The notes under the pieces were generated by a model. It ran no database searches and had not been told where the DNA came from. It worked only from the letters and a program-made list of their open reading frames with translations. A stretch of 8,477 nucleotides of DNA from Haloferacaceae archaeon. Its GTDB lineage: Archaea; Halobacteriota; Halobacteria; Halobacteriales; Haloferacaceae. Location: positions 1 to 8,477 of the forward strand of contig JAHENP010000332.1 in assembly GCA_018609965.1 (NCBI GenBank). The letters are read 5' to 3'. This document shows, in pieces, positions 1 to 6,080 of the stretch (positions are counted from its first letter, which is position 1; each line of letters begins with the position of its first letter). A program made the position numbers and the translations under genes.

Positions 1-1
1 C

Positions 2-91
2 GAGGCACTCGACACACTGCGCGGGATGGTCGCCGAGGAAGGGTGGGTGCGCGTCCTCGGCTCGTACGACACGGAACACGTCGTGGAGTGA
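2..91 (+). CDS. C-terminal end of an unidentified protein (5' truncated)
   Basis: An open frame enters from the left edge and ends at TGA 89-91, giving 29 residues that finish ...VRVLGSYDTEHVVE. The fragment is mixed alpha/beta in character (an Arg/Glu-bearing helix followed by two short hydrophobic strands) and has the acidic, GC-rich codon use of the neighbouring genes, so I take it as a real C-terminus rather than chance. I do not recognise the family and nothing in this stretch identifies a function. The next gene on the same strand starts 277 bp later behind hairpins and T-runs, so the two are probably separate transcription units. Confidence 0.6.
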   Translation, partial: EALDTLRGMVAEEGWVRVLGSYDTEHVVE

Positions 92-234
92 CCACGGCAG
101 GGAAAGCCCAGAAGAGTGCGCCAGAACAGACACGAGTTTACCCCGACGGTAGACGAGCGAGCGTAGCGAGTACGTCGGCTGAGAAGGGTGTGGTTGCGGT
201 GCAGTCCGGAACAGCACTGCGACAGCAGACGCGA

Positions 235-280
235 GCGAGCGGCTCTGCCGCTCGCGAGCGCTTTTTCATCGAGGTTTTTT
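235..280 (+). terminator. Hairpin followed by two T-runs, probable terminator
   Basis: GCGAGCGGC (235-243) pairs perfectly with GCCGCTCGC (247-255) around a 3-base TCT loop. The sequence then runs into T5 (262-266) and T6 (275-280). Archaeal transcription ends mainly at T-rich tracts, so the pair of tracts could close the upstream unit. It lies about 145 bp past the stop codon at 91, which would make a long 3' UTR; that is the main doubt. Confidence 0.4.
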
Positions 281-314
281 CCTTGGGTGGGCGCCGCAGG
301 CGCCCACCCCAAGG
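281..314. repeat. Long GC-rich inverted repeat (15-bp stem, 3-base loop)
   Basis: The left arm 281-295 (CCTTGGGTGGGCGCC) and the right arm 299-314 (GGCGCCCACCCCAAGG) are complementary apart from one extra C in the right arm. The loop is GCA (296-298). A T6 tract directly precedes the left arm and an A5 tract lies shortly after the right arm, so the symmetry extends imperfectly outwards. It could be a cruciform, a structured 3' end for the upstream transcript, or a block between units. It ends 54 bp before the next start codon, so it should lie upstream of that gene's core promoter. Confidence 0.7.
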
Positions 315-331
315 AGTGAAAAAGGTCGGTC

Positions 332-343
332 GTAAGAGATTTC
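332..343 (+). promoter_or_regulatory. Possible TATA-like box for the DUF2298 gene
   Basis: The least GC-rich stretch before the start is GTAAGAGATTTC, centred 31 bp upstream of ATG 369, the usual distance for a leaderless haloarchaeal transcript. No Shine-Dalgarno sequence sits in front of the ATG, which agrees with leaderless initiation. The match to a TATA consensus is poor. Confidence 0.3.
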
Positions 344-368
344 CCGTCGCCGTGACCCGCTTTTCTCG

Positions 369-2918
369 ATGGAGTACGGGTTGGTGGTCGTCTGGCTGTT
401 GGGGCTCGTGGCGGTGGCGGCGGTGGCCGCGCCGGTGACCGCCCGGTTGTTCGGGCGGTGGCCGACGGCCGGCGTCGGGTTCGCGCTGCCGTTCGGGTTG
501 TTGACCCTCGGCGTGACGGCGTTCTGGGTCGGGCGGGTGGCGTACGGCACGCCGACGGTAGTCGCCGGGTTCGCCGTCGTGGTCGGAGTCGCGGTCACCG
601 TCGGTCTCGACCGCGCGGCGGTTCGGGCGTCGCTGCCGGCGGGACGCCCGACGCCACGGGCGGTGGCGCGGGCAGTGGCCGCCGGAGTACGGGTCGACCG
701 CGACCGGGTGCGACAGCGTGCGGTCGTCGAGACGGCCGGGGTGTTCCTGTTGGCGTTCGGTTTCCTCGTGGCCGTGCGGGCCGTCGACCCGGCAGTGTTG
801 CCGCGTGGCGGCGAGAAGTTTCTCGACTACGGCTTGCTACAGTCACTCGGACGAGCGGGGACCCTCCCGCCGGAGGACATGTGGTTCGCGGGTGAGCCGG
901 TGAGCTACTACTACGGCGGCCACCTGTTGAGCGATCTGTTGGCACGGCTGACCGGAACCCCACGACGGGTGGCGTACAACCTCGCGCTGGCGACGTTCTT
1001 CGCGACGTACGTCACCGCGGCGTTCGACCTCGCGGGCGCCGTCGCGGCCGCCGCCGGCTACAGCCGGCGGCTGGCGGCGTGGGGCGCGGCGTTCGCGGTC
1101 GGGCTGGCCGCGAACGTCCAGACCGGCGCGCGGCTGTTGTTGCAGGCGTTGCCCGGCGGGCTGCAGTCGGCCGCTGTCCGGCAGATCCAACCGCGAGTCG
1201 ACGTAGACGTGACACGGTGGCTCTCGGACGGCTACTGGGGGCCGGGGCGGTCGATGTGGGCCTCCAGCCGCGTGATCGACGGGACGATCAACGAGTTCCC
1301 CCTGTTCGCGTTCCTCAACGGCGACCTCCACGCGCACATGATCGGACCGACGTTTCTGTTGTTGGCGGCGGCGTTTGCGTTCGTCCTCTACCGGTCGCCC
1401 GACGCTGGTCGGCGGCGACGGGTGTTGTTCGGGCTGGTGCCGGTCGTCGGCGGGTTCCAGGCCGTCGTCCACACCTGGGGGTTCCCGACCGTGTTCGGGC
1501 TGGCGTGGCTGGCGTTGACACTGTCACCGACACCGCCACGCCGGTTGTTGCCGACCGTCGCCCGCGGACCGTTGGACCGGCTCGTCGGTCGGACCGCCAC
1601 GGACGGCGGCATCGCGACGACCCCCGGCTCTGCGGGCGGCAGTCGGCTCGGGAGTGAGTTGGCACGGCCGGTGGTCGCGGCCGGGTTGGTCGCCGGCGCC
1701 GGCGTTCTCGCGTGTGTGCTCGCCGCGCCGTTCCTGTTGGGGACGGCCACGAGCGGGAGTTCACGCGAACTCGCGGTGTTGGCGGTCGCAGACCGGAGCA
1801 GGTGGGGTGGGTTGGTCGTCGTCCACGGCGCGTTCCTGCTCGTATTCGGCGGCTACCTCCTCGATCAGGTCGGCGGAACGCGTCCGTGGGAGCTGCTCGC
1901 GGCGCTGGGCGTGCTCGGCGTGACCGCACAGTTGCTGTCGTTGCCGGCCGTCGGGCTCGTCGGGGCGGTGTTGCTCGGCGCGTGGATCGCCGCCCGGACC
2001 GACCGCGGCGGGTTCGAGACAGTGTTGCTCGCCGGCGGCGCCGGACTGGTGTTGCTCGTCGAGGTGGTGTATCTGAACGAACAGGCCGGGCCGGGGCGGA
2101 TGAACACGGTGTTCAAGACGTACTCGCAGGTGTGGGCGATCTGGGCCGTCGGCGCCGGCGTCGCGGCGGCGGCGCTCGCCCGGCGTGTCGAGACGACGAC
2201 GGTGTGGCCAAGCGTCGACGCCCGGCGAACGGCGGCCGTCGCGTTACTCGTGGTCGCCGTGACCGGTGCCGGCGGCTACGCCGTCGTGACGGTGCCAAAC
2301 CAGTTCACTGCCGGGAGCGACGGCGCGCCGAACAACGGCTACGACTTCGCGTACCCGGAGGAGCCGACACTCGACGCGACCGCACACCTCGAACCGTTCC
2401 ACCCCGGGGTCGCGGCCGGGGTGCGGTATCTGGAGCGCCAACCCGGCCGGCCGACGTTGTTGTCGGCGCCGGGGGCGGGGTGGTACGAGGACCGCGGCTA
2501 CGGCAACCCACCGGGGTTGTACTCCTGGGAGTCGAACCCTGCGGCGAGTTTCACCGGGCTGCCGACGATCGCAGGCTGGGGCCACGAGATCGGCTACCGC
2601 GGACGGGCGGCGTTCTACGACCGTGTTCGGACGGTCGACGCGGCCTACACCGACCGCGCGGCCGCGGTCGCGACGCTCCGGGAGCGTGACGTGCGGTACG
2701 TCTGGGTCGGGAACGGGGAACGGAGCCGGTACAGCACCCGGATCGTGAACTTCGATGCGATCCCCGGTGTCGAACCGGTCGTCACCGAGGACGGGGTCGT
2801 CGTCTACCGGGTCGACCAGTCGGCGTTGCCGTCGGCGGAGACCACGGAGTCGAGACCGGGGTCGTCGACGACACACACGACGAGAACAGCACAGAGTGAC
2901 CGGTTGCTCAGACGTTGA
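369..2918 (+). CDS. DUF2298 / Chlor_Arch_YYY polytopic membrane protein, predicted GT-C-like
   Basis: This 849-aa membrane protein carries the hallmarks of the DUF2298 'YYY' family: EKFLD (149-153), YYYGGH (180-185), NEFPLFAFLNGDLHAH (308-323), GRMNTVFKTYSQVW (576-589) and, in the C-terminal part, GLPTIAGWGHE (730-740). Many hydrophobic segments run from residue 3 to about 640. Residues 643-815 look like one soluble, probably extracytoplasmic domain, and the last 30 residues are a Ser/Thr-rich tail. From memory, DUF2298 is grouped with GT-C glycosyltransferases, whose catalytic acidic residue lies in the first external loop; E149 and D153 would fit that place. A role in transferring lipid-linked sugar is therefore inference, and the substrate is unknown. 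ATG 369 is the first start in a frame that opens with a good transmembrane segment. The gene stands alone on its strand, and its last 11 bp overlap the convergent HAH_0734-family gene. Confidence 0.9.
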   Translation: MEYGLVVVWLLGLVAVAAVAAPVTARLFGRWPTAGVGFALPFGLLTLGVTAFWVGRVAYGTPTVVAGFAVVVGVAVTVGLDRAAVRASLPAGRPTPRAVARAVAAGVRVDRDRVRQRAVVETAGVFLLAFGFLVAVRAVDPAVLPRGGEKFLDYGLLQSLGRAGTLPPEDMWFAGEPVSYYYGGHLLSDLLARLTGTPRRVAYNLALATFFATYVTAAFDLAGAVAAAAGYSRRLAAWGAAFAVGLAANVQTGARLLLQALPGGLQSAAVRQIQPRVDVDVTRWLSDGYWGPGRSMWASSRVIDGTINEFPLFAFLNGDLHAHMIGPTFLLLAAAFAFVLYRSPDAGRRRRVLFGLVPVVGGFQAVVHTWGFPTVFGLAWLALTLSPTPPRRLLPTVARGPLDRLVGRTATDGGIATTPGSAGGSRLGSELARPVVAAGLVAGAGVLACVLAAPFLLGTATSGSSRELAVLAVADRSRWGGLVVVHGAFLLVFGGYLLDQVGGTRPWELLAALGVLGVTAQLLSLPAVGLVGAVLLGAWIAARTDRGGFETVLLAGGAGLVLLVEVVYLNEQAGPGRMNTVFKTYSQVWAIWAVGAGVAAAALARRVETTTVWPSVDARRTAAVALLVVAVTGAGGYAVVTVPNQFTAGSDGAPNNGYDFAYPEEPTLDATAHLEPFHPGVAAGVRYLERQPGRPTLLSAPGAGWYEDRGYGNPPGLYSWESNPAASFTGLPTIAGWGHEIGYRGRAAFYDRVRTVDAAYTDRAAAVATLRERDVRYVWVGNGERSRYSTRIVNFDAIPGVEPVVTEDGVVVYRVDQSALPSAETTESRPGSSTTHTTRTAQSDRLLRR

Positions 2919-3174
2919 GATCGCCGCCGGACTTCCGGACGGTCAGCGCCTCGGCGTCGACACTCTCGACGTCGAGCCAGTGGGGGACGAACTGACGTTT
3001 CTCGAACTGTTCGCGCTCGTCTTCCGTGCCGACCGTACACCACAACTGTGGCTCGTCGGGGCCGTGGAACGCACCCTGCCGTTGGACGGCAAACACCTGC
3101 AGCTCCTCGCCGCCGTACTCGACGACGGCGTCCCGCCTGATCCCGGGGTCGCCACGGACGATCAGTTTGCGCAT
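2908..3174 (-). CDS. HAH_0734 family protein (small conserved haloarchaeal protein)
   Basis: This 88-aa protein begins MRKLIVRGDPGIRRDAVVEY and contains GPDEPQLWCTVGTEDEREQF and KRQFVPHWLDVE. I recognise this pattern as the HAH_0734 family, a short conserved haloarchaeal protein of unknown function. It is predicted soluble, with alternating strands and one Glu/Arg-rich helix, and the length is normal for the family. The frame stays open upstream for another 68 codons, but that part reads as Ser/Thr/Pro-rich shadow sequence. I start at ATG 3172-3174, where the family similarity begins and where a promoter-like GAAACGCTTA lies about 27 bp upstream. The stop codon lies inside the end of the convergent DUF2298 gene (11-bp overlap), so the two transcripts would be antisense at their 3' ends. 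Confidence 0.9.
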   Translation of the reverse strand: MRKLIVRGDPGIRRDAVVEYGGEELQVFAVQRQGAFHGPDEPQLWCTVGTEDEREQFEKRQFVPHWLDVESVDAEALTVRKSGGDLNV

Positions 3175-3198
3175 ACGCCCGGGTTGCCAGAGTCGACT

Positions 3199-3212
3199 GC
3201 TAAGCGTTTCGA
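3199..3212 (-). promoter_or_regulatory. Leaderless-type promoter of the HAH_0734 family gene
   Basis: Read on the minus strand, CGAAACGCTTAG lies 25-38 bp before the ATG at 3174. CGAAA fits the haloarchaeal BRE and the following CTTA-containing hexamer sits where the TATA box is expected for transcription starting at or just before the ATG. Confidence 0.5.
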
Positions 3213-3229
3213 CTCGGGGGCGACCCGCC

Positions 3230-3349
3230 TCACCGGGTGACCGGCGACGGGTCGTCGCGGTCCAGAATCCTGTCGACGACATCACCGATGCCTGGCACGC
3301 GACGCTTCCGCTCGGGCTCGTCTTCGGGGTAGTGTGGAACGGCTGGCAC
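3230..3349 (-). CDS. Candidate 39-aa charged small protein, GTG start
   Basis: A minus-strand frame starts at GTG 3347-3349 and stops at TGA 3230-3232. It encodes 39 residues beginning (M)PAVPHYPEDEPERKRR and ending VVDRILDRDDPSPVTR. In-frame TGA lies two codons before the GTG, which fixes the upstream limit. The composition (acidic N-terminal stretch, KRR patch, an amphipathic GIGDVVDRILDR helix) resembles real haloarchaeal micro-proteins and not the Ser/Thr/Pro-rich shadow in the overlapping minus-strand frame. A TTTTATT box lies about 40 bp upstream. The HAH_0734 family gene follows 55 bp downstream on the same strand but appears to have its own promoter. I do not recognise a family, and being so short it could still be fortuitous. 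It explains a gap that otherwise holds no gene. Confidence 0.5.
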   Translation of the reverse strand: MPAVPHYPEDEPERKRRVPGIGDVVDRILDRDDPSPVTR

Positions 3350-3383
3350 AGTGGATCACTCGCCCGGATGTAGGCCAATCATT

Positions 3384-3395
3384 CCGAATAAAACT
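3384..3395 (-). promoter_or_regulatory. TATA-like box upstream of the 39-aa small ORF
   Basis: On the minus strand AGTTTTATTCGG contains TTTTATT, the most AT-rich run in this region. Its centre is about 40 bp before GTG 3349, which would give a short leader of roughly 15 bases. It is on the wrong side of, and too far from, the MinD-like gene to serve that start. Confidence 0.4.
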
Positions 3396-3460
3396 GCCGG
3401 AACGTCGCCAGTCGGGCGTGTGAGTGAGCGAGTGAGAGAATGCCGCCTCCAGTCGGGCGA

Positions 3461-3470
3461 GCGTTTTTCA
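3461..3470 (+). promoter_or_regulatory. Leaderless-type promoter of the MinD-like operon
   Basis: GCGTTTTTCA, with T5 at 3464-3468, lies 25-29 bp before ATG 3493 in otherwise GC-rich sequence. The spacing fits a TATA element for a transcript starting at the ATG, and no Shine-Dalgarno sequence is seen. Confidence 0.5.
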
Positions 3471-3492
3471 CGGGTGCCGAGCCAGACGGCGC

Positions 3493-4257
3493 ATGGTCGA
3501 GGTACTCGCAGTCGCGAGCGGCAAAGGCGGGACGGGAAAGACCACGACCACGCTCGCGCTTGGGATGGCGCTCGCGGAGACACACGATGTGACCGTCGTC
3601 GACGCCGACACGGGGATGGCGAACCTCCTGTTTCATACTGGCTTAGACGACGCCGACGCCACGCTCCACGACCTGCTCGTCGGCGACCGGGCGGCGACCG
3701 TCGAGGCGGCCACCTACGAGCGGTACGGCATGTCGGTCGTCCCCTGTGGGACGAGTCTGGCCGCGTTCGAGGCGAGCGACCCCGCACGGCTCCGGGGCGT
3801 CGTCGCCGACCTCGCCGCAGAGACGGACGTGTTGTTGCTCGACTCGCCGGCGACGCTGGCGGCCAAATCCGCGGTTCTCCCGGTCGTGCTCGCCGACCGG
3901 GTGGTGGTAACGCTCCAACCGACCGTCCCGTCGCTGTCGGACGGGCTGAAAGTTCGCGAGTACGCGCGGTCCTACGGGACGGGAGCGGCAGGCGTACTGT
4001 TCAACAAGGTTCACGGGCGACTCGGCCGGGTCGCCGACCGGGTCGAGGCGCAGTTCGGTGCCGGCACGCTCGCGGTCGTCCCGGACTGTGATGCCGTTCG
4101 CGACGCCCGCGACGCGGGTGAGCCGGTGTTGGCACACGCTCCCGACTCCGCGGCCGCGACCGCGTTCCGCGAAGCGGCGACCACGCTCGAACCGCGTCCT
4201 GGGCGGGCCGGCGCCGTCGCCGACCGGTTCCGCGAGGCGGTCGTTCCGGAGTCGTGA
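3493..4257 (+). CDS. MinD/ParA-family ATPase
   Basis: This 254-aa protein is a deviant-Walker P-loop ATPase of the SIMIBI class. The Walker A motif SGKGGTGKTT (9-18) has the signature lysine K11 and the P-loop lysine K16. The switch region is DADTGMANL (37-45), Walker B is VLLLDSPAT (113-121, D117), and the nucleotide-base region is FNKVHG (about 188-193). Length and motif order fit MinD. Such proteins dimerise on ATP and place other complexes at poles, the membrane or the division site; haloarchaea carry several MinD paralogues with roles in cell shape and motility. The C-terminus (ADRFREAVVPES) lacks the amphipathic membrane-targeting helix of bacterial MinD, so membrane contact may need a partner. 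The stop overlaps the next gene's start as GTGA, which implies coupled translation. ATG 3493 directly precedes the first beta-strand and follows a good promoter box. Confidence 0.92.
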   Translation: MVEVLAVASGKGGTGKTTTTLALGMALAETHDVTVVDADTGMANLLFHTGLDDADATLHDLLVGDRAATVEAATYERYGMSVVPCGTSLAAFEASDPARLRGVVADLAAETDVLLLDSPATLAAKSAVLPVVLADRVVVTLQPTVPSLSDGLKVREYARSYGTGAAGVLFNKVHGRLGRVADRVEAQFGAGTLAVVPDCDAVRDARDAGEPVLAHAPDSAAATAFREAATTLEPRPGRAGAVADRFREAVVPES

Positions 4258-4778
4258 CCCCCGACCTCGGCGGTCGTCTGGTCCGCGCCCGGAGCGTCGA
4301 CAGACTCGGTGTGTCGTTCGCGCGTGCCCTCACGGAACACCATACGGGCTACCTCCGGATCGTCGCCGACGGTCCACTCCACGCGGCGACGGGGGCCGTC
4401 ACCGTCGTCGACGGGGTCCCCGTCGCCGCCGCCTGTGACGGCGGGGAGTGTGGCCCCGCGGCGGTGGACGCGCTCGTCAGCCCGGGACCGTCCCGGGTGG
4501 AGACGTACCGTTGTGACCAGACCGCGCTGGCGTCACTCCACGACCGCGCCGACTGTCGGGTCCCCCCCGACGCGCCCGCCGAGCGACTGGGCGAGGACGA
4601 CCTGGCGGCACGCACCCGGGAGCGTGCGCCGGCGGACCGCGCGACTGTCGACGGCGCCACGCTCCTGTCGTTTCTCGGCGACGACCGGCGGCTGGAGACG
4701 ATCCGCTCGGAGGCACGGGCGGAAGCACACGCCGACGCCACCAACTGGGGACTCGACGACGCACTGACCGACGAGTGA
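4254..4778 (+). CDS. Unknown 174-aa protein, overlapping partner of the MinD-like ATPase
   Basis: The GTG start (4254-4256) overlaps the ATPase stop codon, so the two are very likely translated together and probably act together. Residues 15-80 look like a small beta-rich domain: FARALTEHHTGYLRIV, then GAVTVVDGVPVAAACDGGECG and a helix AAVDALV. This order (helix, GYLRI strand, gain of VVDG turn, small-residue strand) faintly recalls PATAN/DUF4388 or archaeal DUF2226 domains, but that is only a pattern impression. A linker (about 100-135) and an acidic Glu/Arg-rich helix (143-162) follow, ending TNWGLDDALTDE. Four cysteines (61, 66, 87, 101) are present without a clear zinc motif. There are no membrane segments. 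In Haloferax volcanii, as I remember, minD2 is followed by a similarly placed small gene; whether this is the same pair is untested. Confidence 0.8.
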   Translation: MTPDLGGRLVRARSVDRLGVSFARALTEHHTGYLRIVADGPLHAATGAVTVVDGVPVAAACDGGECGPAAVDALVSPGPSRVETYRCDQTALASLHDRADCRVPPDAPAERLGEDDLAARTRERAPADRATVDGATLLSFLGDDRRLETIRSEARAEAHADATNWGLDDALTDE

Positions 4779-4782
4779 TCCG

Positions 4783-4817
4783 CGACGCCTCGCGTCGAAC
4801 CGACAGACACCTGTCGG
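4783..4817 (+). repeat. Two adjacent short hairpins between operon genes
   Basis: CGACGC (4783-4788) pairs with GCGTCG (4792-4797) around CTC. Three bases later CCGACAG (4800-4806) pairs with CTGTCGG (4811-4817) around ACAC. Both stems are perfect and fill most of the 58-bp gap between the 174-aa gene and the 268-aa gene. No T-run follows, so a classical terminator is unlikely; RNA processing or attenuation is possible. Confidence 0.5.
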
Positions 4818-4836
4818 GTGACGGCGTACAGCGACC

Positions 4837-5643
4837 GTGACGCTCCGGCCACTGGTCTCGTTGCGTTCGCCGGCCGACTTCGCCGACTGGTTCCGGGCCG
4901 GCGTCGAGTACACGATCAGAGTCGCCCGCGCGCTCGATGTCGACCCGGCACCGTTGCCTACCCACCGTGACGAGGGGGTCGCCGCGATGCGGGCGAACCA
5001 GACAGACGTGTCCCCGGCGCTCGCCCGGACGATCGGCGCGGTGTTGTCGGGTGATGCCGCCTTTGGGCGGCCGTTTCTCCGGTGGACGCCGCGGTGGTAC
5101 CGGCTCCTACTCGCCGGTCCGATTGCGCTTGCTGACCGCCGACTCTCCCGGGTCGCCGCGCCGTACGCCGACCACGGGGGTGTCGACCGACCATCGTTCT
5201 CGACGCCCGATGCGGTCGCCGACGGTACTCCACCGCACGACGCCGGCGCCGACGGCACTCCGTCACTCGACCTCTCGGGGCTGGGGTTCGCCGACCGGTT
5301 CCTGCTCGCCGACGCCGTTCTCCACGTGGAGTGGTTTCGGGACGTTGCCGCGGTGTGTGACCTGTCCGTTCCGGCGGCGTTGCTCGACCGGACACACCGC
5401 GAGTCGGTCGCCGTCTACGCCGGGCAACGAGGGTCGCTGTCACCGGCGGCGCGGCGCGTCCAGTTCGCGTTGTTCAGCGACGACGCGTGGGTCCGGGACG
5501 TGAACGCGACCTACCGGCTGAACTCGACGTTGTTGTCGGTCTGGGAGGGGATTCTCCGTCGAGAGCGACGGCGACTCGGCGCCGCGGTGCGGGACGACGA
5601 CCTGCAGGCGTCACCACGGGACGACGACGCTGGTCGACAGTGA
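4837..5643 (+). CDS. Unrecognised 268-aa protein
   Basis: I do not recognise this protein. It starts at GTG 4837, the first start after the hairpins; the next in-frame ATG is codon 51, which would cut off a helix-rich segment (FADWFRAGVEYTIRVARAL, 15-33). Two helical parts flank a Gly/Asp/Pro-rich linker (about 113-147). The N-terminal part has a Trp/Arg-rich stretch FLRWTPRWYRLLLAGPIALADRRL (80-103), amphipathic and possibly membrane-associated but too short and charged for a clear transmembrane segment. The C-terminal part has FLLADAVLHVEWFRDVAAVC (155-174) and a long helix ending LLSVWEGILRRERRR. The tail is Asp-rich. The linker contains an ADGTP...ADGTP echo, suggesting local duplication. 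No AT-rich promoter box precedes it, so it is probably co-transcribed with the MinD-like gene pair 58 bp upstream. It ends 9 bp from the convergent cupin stop. Confidence 0.75.
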   Translation: MTLRPLVSLRSPADFADWFRAGVEYTIRVARALDVDPAPLPTHRDEGVAAMRANQTDVSPALARTIGAVLSGDAAFGRPFLRWTPRWYRLLLAGPIALADRRLSRVAAPYADHGGVDRPSFSTPDAVADGTPPHDAGADGTPSLDLSGLGFADRFLLADAVLHVEWFRDVAAVCDLSVPAALLDRTHRESVAVYAGQRGSLSPAARRVQFALFSDDAWVRDVNATYRLNSTLLSVWEGILRRERRRLGAAVRDDDLQASPRDDDAGRQ

Positions 5644-5652
5644 CAACCCGCG

Positions 5653-6015
5653 TCACTCCAACGGCACCGTCTCGCTCGTCCGGTCGGAGTCCGCGTCGCC
5701 GGTGTTGACCACGTCGGCCGCCTCGAACAACAGGATCTTTGCCTCCCCGTCGGCGACTGGGCGGTGTTCGACGCCGGCCGAGACGACGAACAACTGTCCC
5801 GCCTGGAGCGTCACGTCCTCTCGGTCGCGACGTTGAACGGTGACGGTCCCCTCCCGGACGAGAAACAGTTCGTCGCTGTTCGGGTGGCTGTGCCAGACGA
5901 ACGCCCCCTCGATCCGGGCGAGTTTCACCGTCTGGTCGTTCGGTTCGGCCGCGAGTCGCGGCGCCCACTGCTGCTCGAAGCTGTCGAACGCGTCCGCGAG
6001 ATCAACTTTTTCCAC
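5653..6015 (-). CDS. Single-domain cupin protein
   Basis: This 120-aa small beta-barrel cupin has motif 1 as GAFVWHSHPNSDELFLVREG (37-56), with metal ligands H42, H44 and E49, and motif 2 as GQLFVVSAGVEHRPV (73-87), with the fourth ligand H84. The proline usual in motif 2 is serine here (S79). The ending LFEAADVVNTGDADSDRT is typical of a haloarchaeal cupin group of unknown substrate. It is cytoplasmic, with no signal peptide. The frame runs 26 codons further to an ATG at 6093, but that extension is Ala/Thr/Gly-rich and approaches a tandem repeat. I choose GTG 6013-6015, where the family's VEKVDLADAF start lies. The substrate cannot be told; such cupins are often isomerases, dioxygenases or ligand-binding proteins. 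It lies downstream of DUF5789 on the same strand, 114 bp away. Confidence 0.88.
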   Translation of the reverse strand: MEKVDLADAFDSFEQQWAPRLAAEPNDQTVKLARIEGAFVWHSHPNSDELFLVREGTVTVQRRDREDVTLQAGQLFVVSAGVEHRPVADGEAKILLFEAADVVNTGDADSDRTSETVPLE

Positions 6016-6080
6016 GCCGGAGCCTGTGGCGGGACCGACTCGGGGCTTTCGACCGCGTGCCGCCGTCCCACTGTTCGTCG

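Larger units (their letters stand above)
92..368. other. Intergenic stretch with hairpins and extragenic repeat-like sequence
   Basis: This gap between two + strand genes holds no convincing gene. The frames open here on either strand give Arg/Pro-rich or Thr/Pro/Asn-rich translations typical of shadow frames. Its first part contains CGAGCGAGCGTAGCGAG-like sequence (about 152-170), echoed around 231-260. From memory, this GAGCG/TAGCGAG style of sequence is widespread between haloarchaeal genes. The second part has two inverted repeats (235-255 and 281-314) and two T-runs (262-266 and 275-280). The last 30 bases probably carry the promoter of the downstream membrane protein. Confidence 0.5.

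Noticed and set aside
43..438. 131-codon + strand frame between the first gene and DUF2298
   Set aside because: It is Arg/Gly-rich, crosses two hairpins and runs into the DUF2298 gene in another frame; it has no family character.
266..598. 110-codon minus-strand frame overlapping the start of DUF2298
   Set aside because: Thr/Pro/Asn-rich translation is the usual antisense shadow of a GC-rich gene, and DUF2298 is well supported on the other strand.
3175..3378. 68-codon N-terminal extension of the HAH_0734 family protein
   Set aside because: The extension is Ser/Thr/Pro-rich without family similarity and overlaps a better small frame and the promoter box before ATG 3174.
3351..4091. 246-codon + strand frame overlapping the MinD-like gene
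   Set aside because: Arg/Gly-rich frame-shifted shadow of the ATPase, which has clear Walker motifs.
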